NCBI GenBank assembly: GCA_030696455.1
Contig: JAUYSH010000075.1
Location: forward strand, 1 to 35,835
Origin: Elusimicrobiota bacterium
GTDB taxonomy: Bacteria > Elusimicrobiota > Elusimicrobia > UBA1565 > UBA9628
Direction of reading: 5' to 3'
Length of the DNA stretch: 35,835 bases
Positions within the stretch are counted from its first letter, which is position 1. Every line of letters begins with the position of its first letter. The notes beneath the pieces were generated by a model that searched no databases, was not told where the DNA came from, and worked only from the letters and a program-made list of their open reading frames with translations. A program made the translations under genes and the position numbers. Below are positions 20,614 through 28,663 of this stretch, in pieces.

Positions 20614-20969
20614 CGGCGTCCACGGTCCTCGTCGCCGCCGTCGCCCTCGAGCATGCCGGCTTCTTCGTGCTGGAGTCCTTCCTTTTCCAGACGTCCCTCG
20701 GCCTGAGGGTCTTCAAGCTCACCCCCGAGGCCGCGAGGACGTGCGCGACGCTCGCCGCCAATCAAGGCGTGTACAACGGCTTCCTGGCGGCGGGTCTGGT
20801 CTGGGGCCTGCTCGCGGCTCCCGCCGCCGCGCCGTCGATCAAGACCTTCTTCCTCGTCTGCGTCGTCGTCGCGGGCGTCGTCGGCGGCGCCACGGCGAGC
20901 CGGAGCATATTCCTCATCCAGGCCGTTCCCGCGGCCCTCGCGCTCGTCCTGCTGCGCGCCGGCCGCTGA
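20610..20969 (+). CDS. DUF1304 family membrane protein
   Basis: This 119-residue protein has four hydrophobic helices. It shows the DUF1304 pattern: VALEHAGFFVLESFLF at the start, a middle NQGVYNGFLAAGLVWGL and C-terminal helices SIKTFFLVCVVVAGVVGG and IFLIQAVPAALALVLL. The family is uncharacterised. It starts at ATGA overlapping the lipoprotein gene, so lpxD, the lipoprotein and this gene form one unit. The TetR-controlled promoter begins ten bases after its stop. Confidence 0.8.
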   Translation: MTASTVLVAAVALEHAGFFVLESFLFQTSLGLRVFKLTPEAARTCATLAANQGVYNGFLAAGLVWGLLAAPAAAPSIKTFFLVCVVVAGVVGGATASRSIFLIQAVPAALALVLLRAGR

Positions 20970-20978
20970 AGCCGGCGC

Positions 20979-21007
20979 TGGACAAAGCCCTCCGCGCCGC
21001 GTATAAT
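20979..21007 (+). promoter_or_regulatory. Promoter of the TetR-efflux operon
   Basis: TGGACA (20979-20984) and TATAAT (21002-21007) have the ideal 17-base spacing. The expected start is near 21014, inside the palindrome at 21008-21027. Unlike most promoters here, it gives a normal leader of about 29 bases with AAGGA before the ATG at 21043. Confidence 0.75.
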
Positions 21008-21027
21008 ATGACTAACCAGTCAGTCAT
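21008..21027. promoter_or_regulatory. Predicted TetR operator
   Basis: ATGACTAACCAGTCAGTCAT is a near-perfect dyad (8 of 10 pairs match), built from TGACT/AGTCA repeats as in many TetR-family operators. It covers the predicted transcription start directly before the TetR gene, so autorepression is likely. Confidence 0.7.
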
Positions 21028-21042
21028 AAAAGGAACTTTGAA

Positions 21043-21651
21043 ATGGCCACCGTCAAGACCGTCGCCCGCGACCCCGATTCGAAGAAGCGCCTGATCCTGG
21101 CCGCCGCCCGCCGCATGCTCGTCAAGCGCGGCTTCCAGGACATCGTGCTCGACGACATCGCGCACGAGGCCGGCGTCGCCAAAGGCACCTTGTTCCTCCA
21201 CTTCAAGAGCAAGGAGGACCTGTTCTCCGCCGCCTTCGCCGACCTCGTCGACGGCCTGGGCCTGGAGCTCGAGGCGCTGCCCGGGACCGGGCTGGCCGGA
21301 CGGGAGCTGCTCGTCGCGGCGGCCAAGGTCGTGCTCAACCACTTCGACCACAGCCGCGACTTCATGGCCCAGTTCAGCACGGGCCGCTTCCCCGGCTGCG
21401 GCGACAAGTCCTGCGGCAAGCTGATGGAGAAGCTGAAGGTCAACTACGGACGCCTGCGCGCGATCCTCGCGCTGGCCTGCAAGGACGGCGGCAAGTCCTC
21501 CCCCGACCTCGGCTTCGCGGTCGCGGCGTTCTTCGGCCTGTGCCGCACGGCGACGATGACGAAGATCATCGAGAAGCATGACAAGCCGCTCGAGCGCGAG
21601 GCCGAGAAGGTCGTGACGTTCTTCCTCGGCGGCAGCGGAGTCATGGTATGA
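21043..21651 (+). CDS. TetR-family transcriptional repressor
   Basis: This 202-residue regulator has a TetR DNA-binding domain at residues 12-60: KKRLILAAARRMLVKRGFQ, then the helix-turn-helix DDIAHEAGVAKGTLFLHFKSKEDLF. The C-terminal ligand domain is helical and carries four cysteines, including FPGCGDKSC near residue 120, which could serve as a redox or metal switch. It is the first gene of the efflux operon and overlaps the TolC gene (ATGA). A palindrome over its promoter suggests it represses the whole operon until an effector, probably an efflux substrate, binds. Confidence 0.9.
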   Translation: MATVKTVARDPDSKKRLILAAARRMLVKRGFQDIVLDDIAHEAGVAKGTLFLHFKSKEDLFSAAFADLVDGLGLELEALPGTGLAGRELLVAAAKVVLNHFDHSRDFMAQFSTGRFPGCGDKSCGKLMEKLKVNYGRLRAILALACKDGGKSSPDLGFAVAAFFGLCRTATMTKIIEKHDKPLEREAEKVVTFFLGGSGVMV

Positions 21652-22904
21652 GCAAGGCTCTGCTCGTGTCGATCCTGCTCCTGCCCGCGGCGGCGTCGGC
21701 TCAGGAGCGCGCCCTCGACCTGCCCGAGGCCTACCGCCTCGCGCTGGCGCGCAGCGAGGAGATCGCGATCTCCGGCGCGACCTACGAGGAGGCCCTGGCC
21801 AACGCGGATGAGATCTTCTCGCGGGTCAAGCCGCGGCTGACCTTGATGGGGACCGAGACGCTTCAGGACGTCCCGAGCGGGCAGACGGGACTTTTCCTGC
21901 AGCGCCATCGCGAGCAGGGCTGGGTCAATCTCTCCCAGCCGCTGTTCTCGGGCTTTCGCGAGTTCCTCGCCTTCCGCGCCTCGAAGGACCTCGGCCGCGC
22001 CGCGGAGCTCTCCCTCGAGAGGGCCAAGCAGCTTCTGTATCGCGACGTCGCGCGCGCCTATCTCGACCTGCTCGCAGCACGGGACGACATCCGCATACGC
22101 GAGGCCTTGGTCGAGATCACGCGCAGCCGCGTGGCGGACCTCCAGGAGTTCCGCAAGGTCGGCCGCGCCCGGCCCGGCGAGACGCTCGCCGCCGAATCAC
22201 AGCTCGCCCAGAATCTGGCCCAATTGGAGAGCGCGCGAGCCGCCGAGCAGGTGGCGCAGTTCACCCTCGCCTTCCTGACCGGGCTCGAGGAGCGGCTGTC
22301 GCCGGCCCCCGCGCCGCAGCCCGTCGCGGTCCCCCCGCTCGAGGCGGCTCTGGCGAAGGCGCGCGCGCGCCCCGACGTGGAGTCGCGCCGCGAGGAGGCG
22401 TCGGCCGCCGAGCGCTCGATCAAGGTCGTGTCCCGCGCGCGCTGGCCCTCGATCTCGCTCGACGCCAATTACTACTTCCAGCGCCCGCCGAGCTTCACCT
22501 CGGACGTGAAATGGGACGCGACGATCACCGGCTCCCTGCCGCTGTACGGCGGCGGCGAGATCGGCTCGCAGACGCGCCAGCGCGAGGCGCGTTTGCGCGC
22601 GAAGCGCGCAGCGCTTTCCGAGACGACTCGCCGCGCCGAGCTGGAAGCCCGGTCCGCGCACCAGCGGCTGGCGTCCTCCGTCGCCGTCACGTCCGCGCTC
22701 GAGAAGGCCGCGTCCCTGGCCGAGCAGAACGCGAAGGCGCAGAGCGCCGACTATAAGCTGGGCCAGGTCACCAACCTCGAGGTCCTCGAAAGCCTGAATT
22801 CGCTCCAGCAGACGCGCCTGCAGCAGAACGCGGCGCGCATCGACGCCTATTGGTCCCGCGTGCAGCTCGAAGTCGCCGCGGGCGTTCCCGGAGGCTCGCT
22901 GTGA
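21648..22904 (+). CDS. TolC-type outer-membrane efflux channel (first copy)
   Basis: This 418-residue protein has a Sec signal peptide (MSKALLVSILLLPAAASAQE) and the two outer-membrane-factor repeats. The first begins LDLPEAYRLALARSEEIAI and includes LSQPLFSGFREFLAF; the second begins PPLEAALAKARARPDVESRREE, with SLPLYGGGEIGSQTRQREA and LGQVTNLEVLESLNSLQQTRL. Long helices and the four-strand beta segments fit a trimeric channel for a tripartite pump. It is translationally coupled to the upstream repressor and to the RND gene downstream (GTGA overlap at 22901-22904). Confidence 0.9.
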   Translation: MSKALLVSILLLPAAASAQERALDLPEAYRLALARSEEIAISGATYEEALANADEIFSRVKPRLTLMGTETLQDVPSGQTGLFLQRHREQGWVNLSQPLFSGFREFLAFRASKDLGRAAELSLERAKQLLYRDVARAYLDLLAARDDIRIREALVEITRSRVADLQEFRKVGRARPGETLAAESQLAQNLAQLESARAAEQVAQFTLAFLTGLEERLSPAPAPQPVAVPPLEAALAKARARPDVESRREEASAAERSIKVVSRARWPSISLDANYYFQRPPSFTSDVKWDATITGSLPLYGGGEIGSQTRQREARLRAKRAALSETTRRAELEARSAHQRLASSVAVTSALEKAASLAEQNAKAQSADYKLGQVTNLEVLESLNSLQQTRLQQNAARIDAYWSRVQLEVAAGVPGGSL

Positions 22905-25900
22905 GGATATCCGATCTCTCGATCAAGAATCCCGTCTTCGCCTGGATGCTGATGTTCGGCCTCATGCTCTTCGGCTGGGTCGGCTACAGCCGCATGGGCG
23001 TGTCCCAGATGCCGGACGTGGACTTCCCCGTCGTCAACGTCGCGGTGACCTGGGAGGGCGCGGCGCCCGAGATCATGGAGGCCGAGGTCGTCGACATCAT
23101 CGAGGACGCCGTCACCTCGGTCCAGGGCGTCAAGCAGATATCCTCCTCCTCGAAGCTCGGCTCGGCCTCCATCACGGTCGAGCTCGAGCTCGAGCGCGAG
23201 GTCGACGTGGCCCTGCAGGAGATCCAGACCAAGATCGCCCAGGCCCAGCTGCGCCTGCCCCGCGACATGGACCCCCCCGTGGTCACGAAGGTCAACCCCG
23301 AGGACCAGCCGATCATGTGGCTCGCGCTGTCGGGCGACGTCCCGGTCAAGGACCTGATGGTCTACGCCCAGGACGTGCTCAAGAACAAGTTCCAGACGGT
23401 GCCGGGCGTCGGGGACATCTTCCTGGGCGGCCTGATCTCGCGCAACCTGCGCGTCTGGCTCGACGCCGACAAGATGCGAGCCCACCAGATCACGGTCGAG
23501 GACGTCATGGCCGCCATCCGCCGCGAGCACGCGGAGATCCCCGCGGGCCAGATCGAGACCGCGGCCAAGGAGTTCAACGTCCGCACCCTCGGCGAGATCT
23601 CCGACCCCGCGCTGTTCGGCAACCTGTTGATCGCCCAGCGCGGCGGGCAGCCCATTCACATCCCCATTCCGCTCAAGGCCGTGGCGCGCATCGAGGACGG
23701 CCTCGCCGATCAGCGGCGCATCTCCCGCGTCAACGGAGCGCGAGCGGTGGGGCTCGGCATCCGCAAGCAGCGCGGCGCCAACGCGGTCGCGATCGCGGAC
23801 CGCGTCAAGGCGCGCATGAAGGAGATCGAGCCCGGGCTGCCCAAGGGCATGAAGCTCGGCGTCAACTTCGACTCGACGCAGTTCATCAAGCAGTCGGTCT
23901 CGAACCTGACGCATCACCTCCTGATGGCCGCGGTCCTGACGTCGTTGGTGTGCTGGCTGTTTCTCGGCTCGTGGTCTTCGACCGTCAACGTTCTTTTGGC
24001 GATCCCGACCTCCGTGCTCGGCACCTTCATCGTGACCTACTTCCTGGGCTTCACGCTGAACAGCTTCACCTTGCTCGCCCTGACGCTCTCGATCGGCATC
24101 ATCGTCGACGACGCGATCATGGTGCTCGAGAACATCGTGCGGCATCTGGAGATGGGTAAGAACCGGCTCGACGCGTCGGTGTTCGGGGCGCGCGAGATCT
24201 CCTTCGCCGCGATGGCCGCCACGGTCGCGATCCTCGCCATCTTCCTGCCCGTCGTGTTCATGAAGGGCATCATCGGGAAGTTCTTCTTCCAGTTCGGCGT
24301 GACCTTGTCGGCGGCCGTGTCGTTCTCCCTGCTCGAGGCGCTCACGCTCGCGCCGATGCGCTGCTCTCGGTTCCTCGAGCCCGCCTCTCAAGGGAACGCT
24401 CTGATACGCTGGGTCGACCGGGGCTTCGGCCGCCTGGCCGAGGCCTACAAGCGCGGCCTGGTCCTCGTGCTCGACCACCGCTGGAAGACGATCGCCGCCG
24501 CCTTCCTTTTCTTCGCGGTCTCGATGGTCAGCGTCAAGTTCCTGCGCAAGGAGTTCGTCCCGGCGCAGGACCAGTCGATGTTCATGGTCCGCCTCGAGAC
24601 GCCGGTCGGCTCCTCGATGGAGTACACCGACGGCAAGTTCAAGGAGGTCGAGGCCTGGGTGATGTCCCAGCCCGTCGTCCACCGCTACTACTCGGCGGTC
24701 GGCGGCTTCGGCGGCGGCGAGGTCAACTCCGGGATCATGTTCATCACGATGAAGCCCTTGTCCGAGCGCCCGCGCAACCCCGACGGCTCCCGCGTCACCC
24801 AGGGCCAGGTCATGGCCGAGGCGCGCAAGTCGCTCAACGCGATCCCCTCCGTGCGCGCGTTCATCATGGACCTGTCCCAGGGCGGCTTCTCGTCCTCGCG
24901 CGGCTTCCCGGTCGAGTTCACCGTGCGCGGCCCCGACTGGGACAAGCTCGTCTCCTCCTCGCTTGTTTTAAAAGAACGGCTCGAGAAGACGGGCGACCTG
25001 ACCGACGTCGACACCGACTATAAGACGGGCATGCCCGAGATCAGGGTCCACCCGAACCGCGCGAAGGCGTACGCGCGCGGCGTCTCCATCGAGTCGATCG
25101 GCGCGACGGTCAACGCGATGATCGGAGGCGTGCGCGCCGGGCTCTTCACGGACAACGGCCGCCGCTACGACGTGCGCGTGCGCGCCGAGACGCGCGACCG
25201 CCTCGACGCCGAGGCGATCGGCAGGCTTTACGTGCGCAACGTGCGCGGCGAGATGATCCGGCTCTCCGAGGTCGTGGACATCAAGGAGCAGCCGACCTTG
25301 CTCGCCATCACGCGCAAGGACCGGGAGCGGTCGGTCGGCGTCTTCGCCAACGTCGCGGCCAGCAAGTCCCAGGCGCAGGTGCTCGACGACGTCGAGCGGA
25401 TCGCCAAGGAGGCCCTGCCCGAGGGCTACCGCGTCGTGCTGTCGGGCTCCTCCCAGACCTTCAAGGAGTCCTTCCAGAGCCTGCTCTTCGCCTTGGTGCT
25501 GGGCCTGCTCGTCGCCTACATGGTCCTGGGCGCGCAGTTCAACAGCTTCGTCCATCCCTTCACGGTCCTGCTCGCCCTGCCGTTCAGCGTCTCGGGCGCC
25601 TTCCTGACCTTGCTCGCCTTCGACCGCAGCCTCAACATCAACTCGATGATCGGCCTGCTGCTGCTGATGGGGATCGTCAAGAAGAACTCGATCCTGCTCG
25701 TGGATTTCACGAACCATCGCCGCGCCGAGGGCCTCGCGCCCGAGCCGGCCCTGCTCGCGGCGTGCCCGACGCGCCTGAGGCCGATCCTGATGACGTCGAT
25801 CGCGACGATCTCGGCCGCGGTGCCGACCGCGCTCGGCACGGGCGCGGGCTCCGAGGCGACTTCTCCGATGGCTCTCGCGCTGATCGGGGGCGTGTCGGTC

Positions 25901-26053
25901 TCGACCTTGCTGACCTTGTTCGTCGTGCCGGCGGCGTACAGCCTGCTCGTGCGCGTCGAGGGCGCCGGGTCGGCGGCGGGCCCGGCCACCGTGATGCGGG
26001 CGGTGCGCGAGGCCGAGCGGCAGGAGAACGAGAAGCTGGACTCGCTCGCCTGA
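22901..26053 (+). CDS. RND efflux transporter (HAE-1 type)
   Basis: This inner-membrane, proton-driven pump has 1050 residues from the GTG at 22901 (VRISDLSIKNPVFAWMLMF). The GTGA overlap and the family's typical beginning favour this start over an in-frame ATG at 22850. It shows the RND layout: a first helix, a large periplasmic porter domain (ISSSSKLGSASITVELELE), a block of helices with GIIVDDAIMVLENIVRH (the Asp-Asp proton relay), a second porter domain and a final helix block with LLMGIVKKNSILLVDF. Substrates are likely hydrophobic or amphiphilic compounds. No membrane fusion protein gene lies beside it; the only one in the operon is at 28664. The stop shares a base with the sigma factor start. 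Confidence 0.93.
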   Translation: MRISDLSIKNPVFAWMLMFGLMLFGWVGYSRMGVSQMPDVDFPVVNVAVTWEGAAPEIMEAEVVDIIEDAVTSVQGVKQISSSSKLGSASITVELELEREVDVALQEIQTKIAQAQLRLPRDMDPPVVTKVNPEDQPIMWLALSGDVPVKDLMVYAQDVLKNKFQTVPGVGDIFLGGLISRNLRVWLDADKMRAHQITVEDVMAAIRREHAEIPAGQIETAAKEFNVRTLGEISDPALFGNLLIAQRGGQPIHIPIPLKAVARIEDGLADQRRISRVNGARAVGLGIRKQRGANAVAIADRVKARMKEIEPGLPKGMKLGVNFDSTQFIKQSVSNLTHHLLMAAVLTSLVCWLFLGSWSSTVNVLLAIPTSVLGTFIVTYFLGFTLNSFTLLALTLSIGIIVDDAIMVLENIVRHLEMGKNRLDASVFGAREISFAAMAATVAILAIFLPVVFMKGIIGKFFFQFGVTLSAAVSFSLLEALTLAPMRCSRFLEPASQGNALIRWVDRGFGRLAEAYKRGLVLVLDHRWKTIAAAFLFFAVSMVSVKFLRKEFVPAQDQSMFMVRLETPVGSSMEYTDGKFKEVEAWVMSQPVVHRYYSAVGGFGGGEVNSGIMFITMKPLSERPRNPDGSRVTQGQVMAEARKSLNAIPSVRAFIMDLSQGGFSSSRGFPVEFTVRGPDWDKLVSSSLVLKERLEKTGDLTDVDTDYKTGMPEIRVHPNRAKAYARGVSIESIGATVNAMIGGVRAGLFTDNGRRYDVRVRAETRDRLDAEAIGRLYVRNVRGEMIRLSEVVDIKEQPTLLAITRKDRERSVGVFANVAASKSQAQVLDDVERIAKEALPEGYRVVLSGSSQTFKESFQSLLFALVLGLLVAYMVLGAQFNSFVHPFTVLLALPFSVSGAFLTLLAFDRSLNINSMIGLLLLMGIVKKNSILLVDFTNHRRAEGLAPEPALLAACPTRLRPILMTSIATISAAVPTALGTGAGSEATSPMALALIGGVSVSTLLTLFVVPAAYSLLVRVEGAGSAAGPATVMRAVREAERQENEKLDSLA

Positions 26054-26631
26054 TGGACGCCCCCGGCCCGGCCGACGCCGAGCTCGCCCGCCGCGCCGCG
26101 GACGGCGACGACGCGGCCTTCGCGGAGCTCGTCCGCCGGCACGCCCCGCGCGTGCGCGCGCTGTGCGCGGCGACGCTCGGGGGCCCGGCCGAGGCGGAGG
26201 ACGCGGCTCAGGAGACCTTTTTGAAGGCGCATCGCGCGCTCCCCCGGTACACGGGCGCGTCGTCCTTCGGGACCTGGCTGCACCGGATCGCGGTCAATCA
26301 CTGCCTCGACCTCCTGCGCGCCGCCGGCCGCCGCCGCTCCGATTCCCTGGAGGCCCTTCTCGAGGCCGACTCCGCCGCCCTGGGCCGCGCGCTGTCCGAG
26401 CCCTCCTCGGCCCAGTCGCTCGAGGACCGCGACACCGTCGCCCGCCTGCTCGCGCGCCTTCCGCCCGAGCAGCGCCTCGCTCTGACCTTGCGCGAGGCCG
26501 ACGGCATGAGCTACGAGGAGATCGCGGCCGCCATGTCCTGCTCGCTGGATTCGGTCAAGGCCCGCATCAAGCGCTCCCGCGCTTATCTGCTTAAGTTGTC
26601 GCGACACTTTCCCGGCCCGGATATCGTCTAA
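26053..26631 (+). CDS. ECF (group 4) RNA polymerase sigma factor
   Basis: This 192-residue protein starts at an ATG sharing its first base with the RND stop (TGATG). Region 2 spans about residues 10-80: FAELVRRHAPRVRAL, EDAAQETFLKAHRAL and SSFGTWLHRIAVNHCLDLLR. A variable linker follows, then region 4 at about 125-180 with LARLPPEQRLALTLREADGMSYEEIAAAMSCSLDSVKARIKRSR. It directs RNA polymerase to envelope-stress-type promoters. The next gene encodes its probable anti-sigma factor. Sitting inside an efflux operon, it may amplify that operon or switch on other targets; no ECF-type promoter was identified here. Confidence 0.93.
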   Translation: MDAPGPADAELARRAADGDDAAFAELVRRHAPRVRALCAATLGGPAEAEDAAQETFLKAHRALPRYTGASSFGTWLHRIAVNHCLDLLRAAGRRRSDSLEALLEADSAALGRALSEPSSAQSLEDRDTVARLLARLPPEQRLALTLREADGMSYEEIAAAMSCSLDSVKARIKRSRAYLLKLSRHFPGPDIV

Positions 26632-26644
26632 TGAAGGAGAAGCC

Positions 26645-27043
26645 ATGACACACGATAACTTCCAGGAGAAGCTGAGCGAGTGGCTCGACGGCGAGCTCGA
26701 CGCGTCGATGAGCGCCGCCGTCGCTTCCCACCTCGGCGCCTGCCCGGCCTGCCGCCGCGAGGCCGAGCTCCTGCGGCGGCTGGGCCCGGCGCTGTTCCGG
26801 GCCCCCGCCGCCGCCGATCCGCGCGCGACCGAAGCCTTCATCGCGCGCGTGATGTCCCGCGTCGAGGCCGACGCGGTCTCGCTCTGGGAGCGGCTTTCCG
26901 CGCGCGTGCTGGCGCCCGCTCTCGGCCTGGCCTTGGCCGCCCTGATGCTCTCGATCGCCCTGCCGGGCCCCGATGAGGACGCCCCGCTCGGCGTCGCGGC
27001 CGTGTCCATCGACGTCGAGACCGCCTTCGAGGTCGCGCCTTGA
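26645..27043 (+). CDS. Zinc-type membrane anti-sigma factor
   Basis: This 132-residue protein has an N-terminal ZAS-type domain. LSEWLDGELD is followed by His29-x3-Cys33-x2-Cys36 (HLGACPACR), the zinc motif of anti-sigma factors. One transmembrane helix lies at about residues 92-108 (LAPALGLALAALMLSIAL) with a short periplasmic tail. It should hold the sigma factor at the membrane until stress releases it. GAAGGAGAAGCC just before the ATG gives a good Shine-Dalgarno site. It ends in a TTGA overlap with the next gene. Confidence 0.88.
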   Translation: MTHDNFQEKLSEWLDGELDASMSAAVASHLGACPACRREAELLRRLGPALFRAPAAADPRATEAFIARVMSRVEADAVSLWERLSARVLAPALGLALAALMLSIALPGPDEDAPLGVAAVSIDVETAFEVAP

Positions 27044-27423
27044 TCCGGGCCTGGCGCTTCATCCTTCCCGCCGTCCTCGTCGGCCTGCTCGCCGGCGTTT
27101 GGGCCGGGGCCTGGCTCGAGCGGTCGGCCGGCCGGCGGATGCGGCGCGAAGGCCCGCGGCCGGCGCGCGTGGTGAAGATGCTCAAGCGCGAATTGGACCT
27201 GCGCCCCGACCAGACCCAGGCCCTTCGCGCGCTGCTCACGGCCAAGCGTCCCGCGTTCCAGGCCATCCGCCGCGAGGAGGAGGCCCGCATGGCCGCGCTG
27301 CGCGCCGAGATCGACCGGGACCTGACCCCGTTCCTCGATGAGGCCCAGAAGAAGAAGCTGGACGCGCTGCGCGCGCGGTGGCACAAGCGCATGCAGGGCC
27401 CTCCCCCGCCCGATGCGCGCTAG
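27040..27423 (+). CDS. Spy/CpxP-like periplasmic sensor protein
   Basis: This 127-residue protein starts at a TTG in a TTGA overlap. An N-terminal membrane helix (ILPAVLVGLLAGVWAGAWL) precedes a helical periplasmic domain: VVKMLKRELDLRPDQTQALRALL, a charged central helix (REEEARMAALRAEIDRDL) and TPFLDEAQKKKLDALRARW. The two L-x-x-x-Q-type segments resemble the LTxxQ repeats of Spy/CpxP and heavy-metal resistance proteins, which bind unfolded proteins or metals. Next to a sigma/anti-sigma pair it is a plausible stress sensor that controls the anti-sigma factor. The family call is tentative. Confidence 0.6.
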   Translation: MIRAWRFILPAVLVGLLAGVWAGAWLERSAGRRMRREGPRPARVVKMLKRELDLRPDQTQALRALLTAKRPAFQAIRREEEARMAALRAEIDRDLTPFLDEAQKKKLDALRARWHKRMQGPPPPDAR

Positions 27424-28663
27424 GCTCGCCCTCCTCGTCCTGCTTCCGCTCGCGAGCGGCGCCGGCGCGGCCGAGGGGCGGACCTTGACCTGGGAGGACA
27501 GCGTGGCCGAGGCGGCCCTCGCCAATCCGGGGCTCGCCTCCTCCCGCCTGTCCGTGGACGCCAGCCGCGCCCTCTATTACTCTTCGTTCAACGGCTTCCT
27601 GCCTTCTCTGTCCCTGTCGAACTCGGTGGCCGAGTCGAATGTCGCGCGCAAGCCGGCCTGGTCGGCGAGCGCGTCGGCGTCGGTGACCTTGTTCAGCGCC
27701 GGTGAAGCCGCCTCGATCCGCTCCGCGTCGGCCGCCCTCGACTCGGCCGAGGCGTCGCTGCGCGCGTCGTCGGCCGTCCTGCGGGCGGCGCTGCGCCAGA
27801 CCTTCTCCGCGCTCCTCTTCGCCCAGGTCTCGCTCGACACCTCCCGGCGCATCGCCGCGATCCGCCGCCACGACGCGGAGCTCGTCACCCTGCGCTACGA
27901 GGCCGGGCGCGAGTCGAAGGGCAACATGCTCCGGGCCAAGGCCCAGGCTATGCAAGCGGATTACGCCGTGGTCTTCGCGGAACGCGGCCTGCGCACGGCG
28001 CAGCGCGACATGGCTCGCCAGCTCGGGCGAGAGGGCTTCGAGGCCTTCGTCGCGACCGGGGCCTTCGCCTCGGCGCCGCCGCCCGCCCGGCCCGACGACT
28101 TCCGCTCCCTCCTGCCTCTGCGGACCGATGTCGCGCTCTCCGAGGCCGCCTTGCGCTCGTCGAAGGCCTCGCTCGACCGGGCGAAGTCCGTCCTTTGGCC
28201 GAGCTTGTCGGCCAACTATAGCCGTACGCGCACCGGGCCGACGGAGTTCCCCTCCGCGCGGACGGGCTGGAGCGCGGGGGCGTCCTTGAGCTACGCGCTG
28301 TTCGGCGGCGGCCCCACGGCCGCCTACCTCGAGACCAAGGCCTCCCGCCTCGGGTACGAGCGGGTGCAGTCCGACCTGTCGGCGGCGCGCCAGGCCGCGC
28401 TGTCCGACCTCGAGAGCGCCTGGGCGGACTACGCCGGCGCCTCCGACCAGGTCGCCGTCCAGAGCGCCCTGCTCGAGGCCGCGCGCCAGCGCAACGACGA
28501 GGCCGATATCCGCTACGGCTCGGGCCTGCTGAGCTTCGACAATTGGGAAGTCATCGTGTCCGACCGCGTGTCCACCGAGAGGAACGCCCTCTCGGCGAGC
28601 CGCGCCGCCATGGACGCGGAGACCGCGTGGCACCGCGCCCTGGGCAGGGCGCTCGGAGAATAA
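27413..28663 (+). CDS. TolC-type outer-membrane efflux channel (second copy)
   Basis: This 416-residue protein starts at the ATG at 27413, 11 bases inside the previous gene. Its signal peptide is MRARLALLVLLPLASGAGAAEG. It has outer-membrane-factor features: LTWEDSVAEAALANPGLASSRL, VTLFSAGEAASIRSASAAL, the second-half repeat SLSYALFGGGPTAAYLETKA, and IRYGSGLLSFDNWEVIVSDRV near the end. It differs clearly from the channel at 21648, so it is not a recent duplicate. Its position before the membrane fusion and MacB genes indicates that it serves that exporter. Confidence 0.88.
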   Translation: MRARLALLVLLPLASGAGAAEGRTLTWEDSVAEAALANPGLASSRLSVDASRALYYSSFNGFLPSLSLSNSVAESNVARKPAWSASASASVTLFSAGEAASIRSASAALDSAEASLRASSAVLRAALRQTFSALLFAQVSLDTSRRIAAIRRHDAELVTLRYEAGRESKGNMLRAKAQAMQADYAVVFAERGLRTAQRDMARQLGREGFEAFVATGAFASAPPPARPDDFRSLLPLRTDVALSEAALRSSKASLDRAKSVLWPSLSANYSRTRTGPTEFPSARTGWSAGASLSYALFGGGPTAAYLETKASRLGYERVQSDLSAARQAALSDLESAWADYAGASDQVAVQSALLEAARQRNDEADIRYGSGLLSFDNWEVIVSDRVSTERNALSASRAAMDAETAWHRALGRALGE

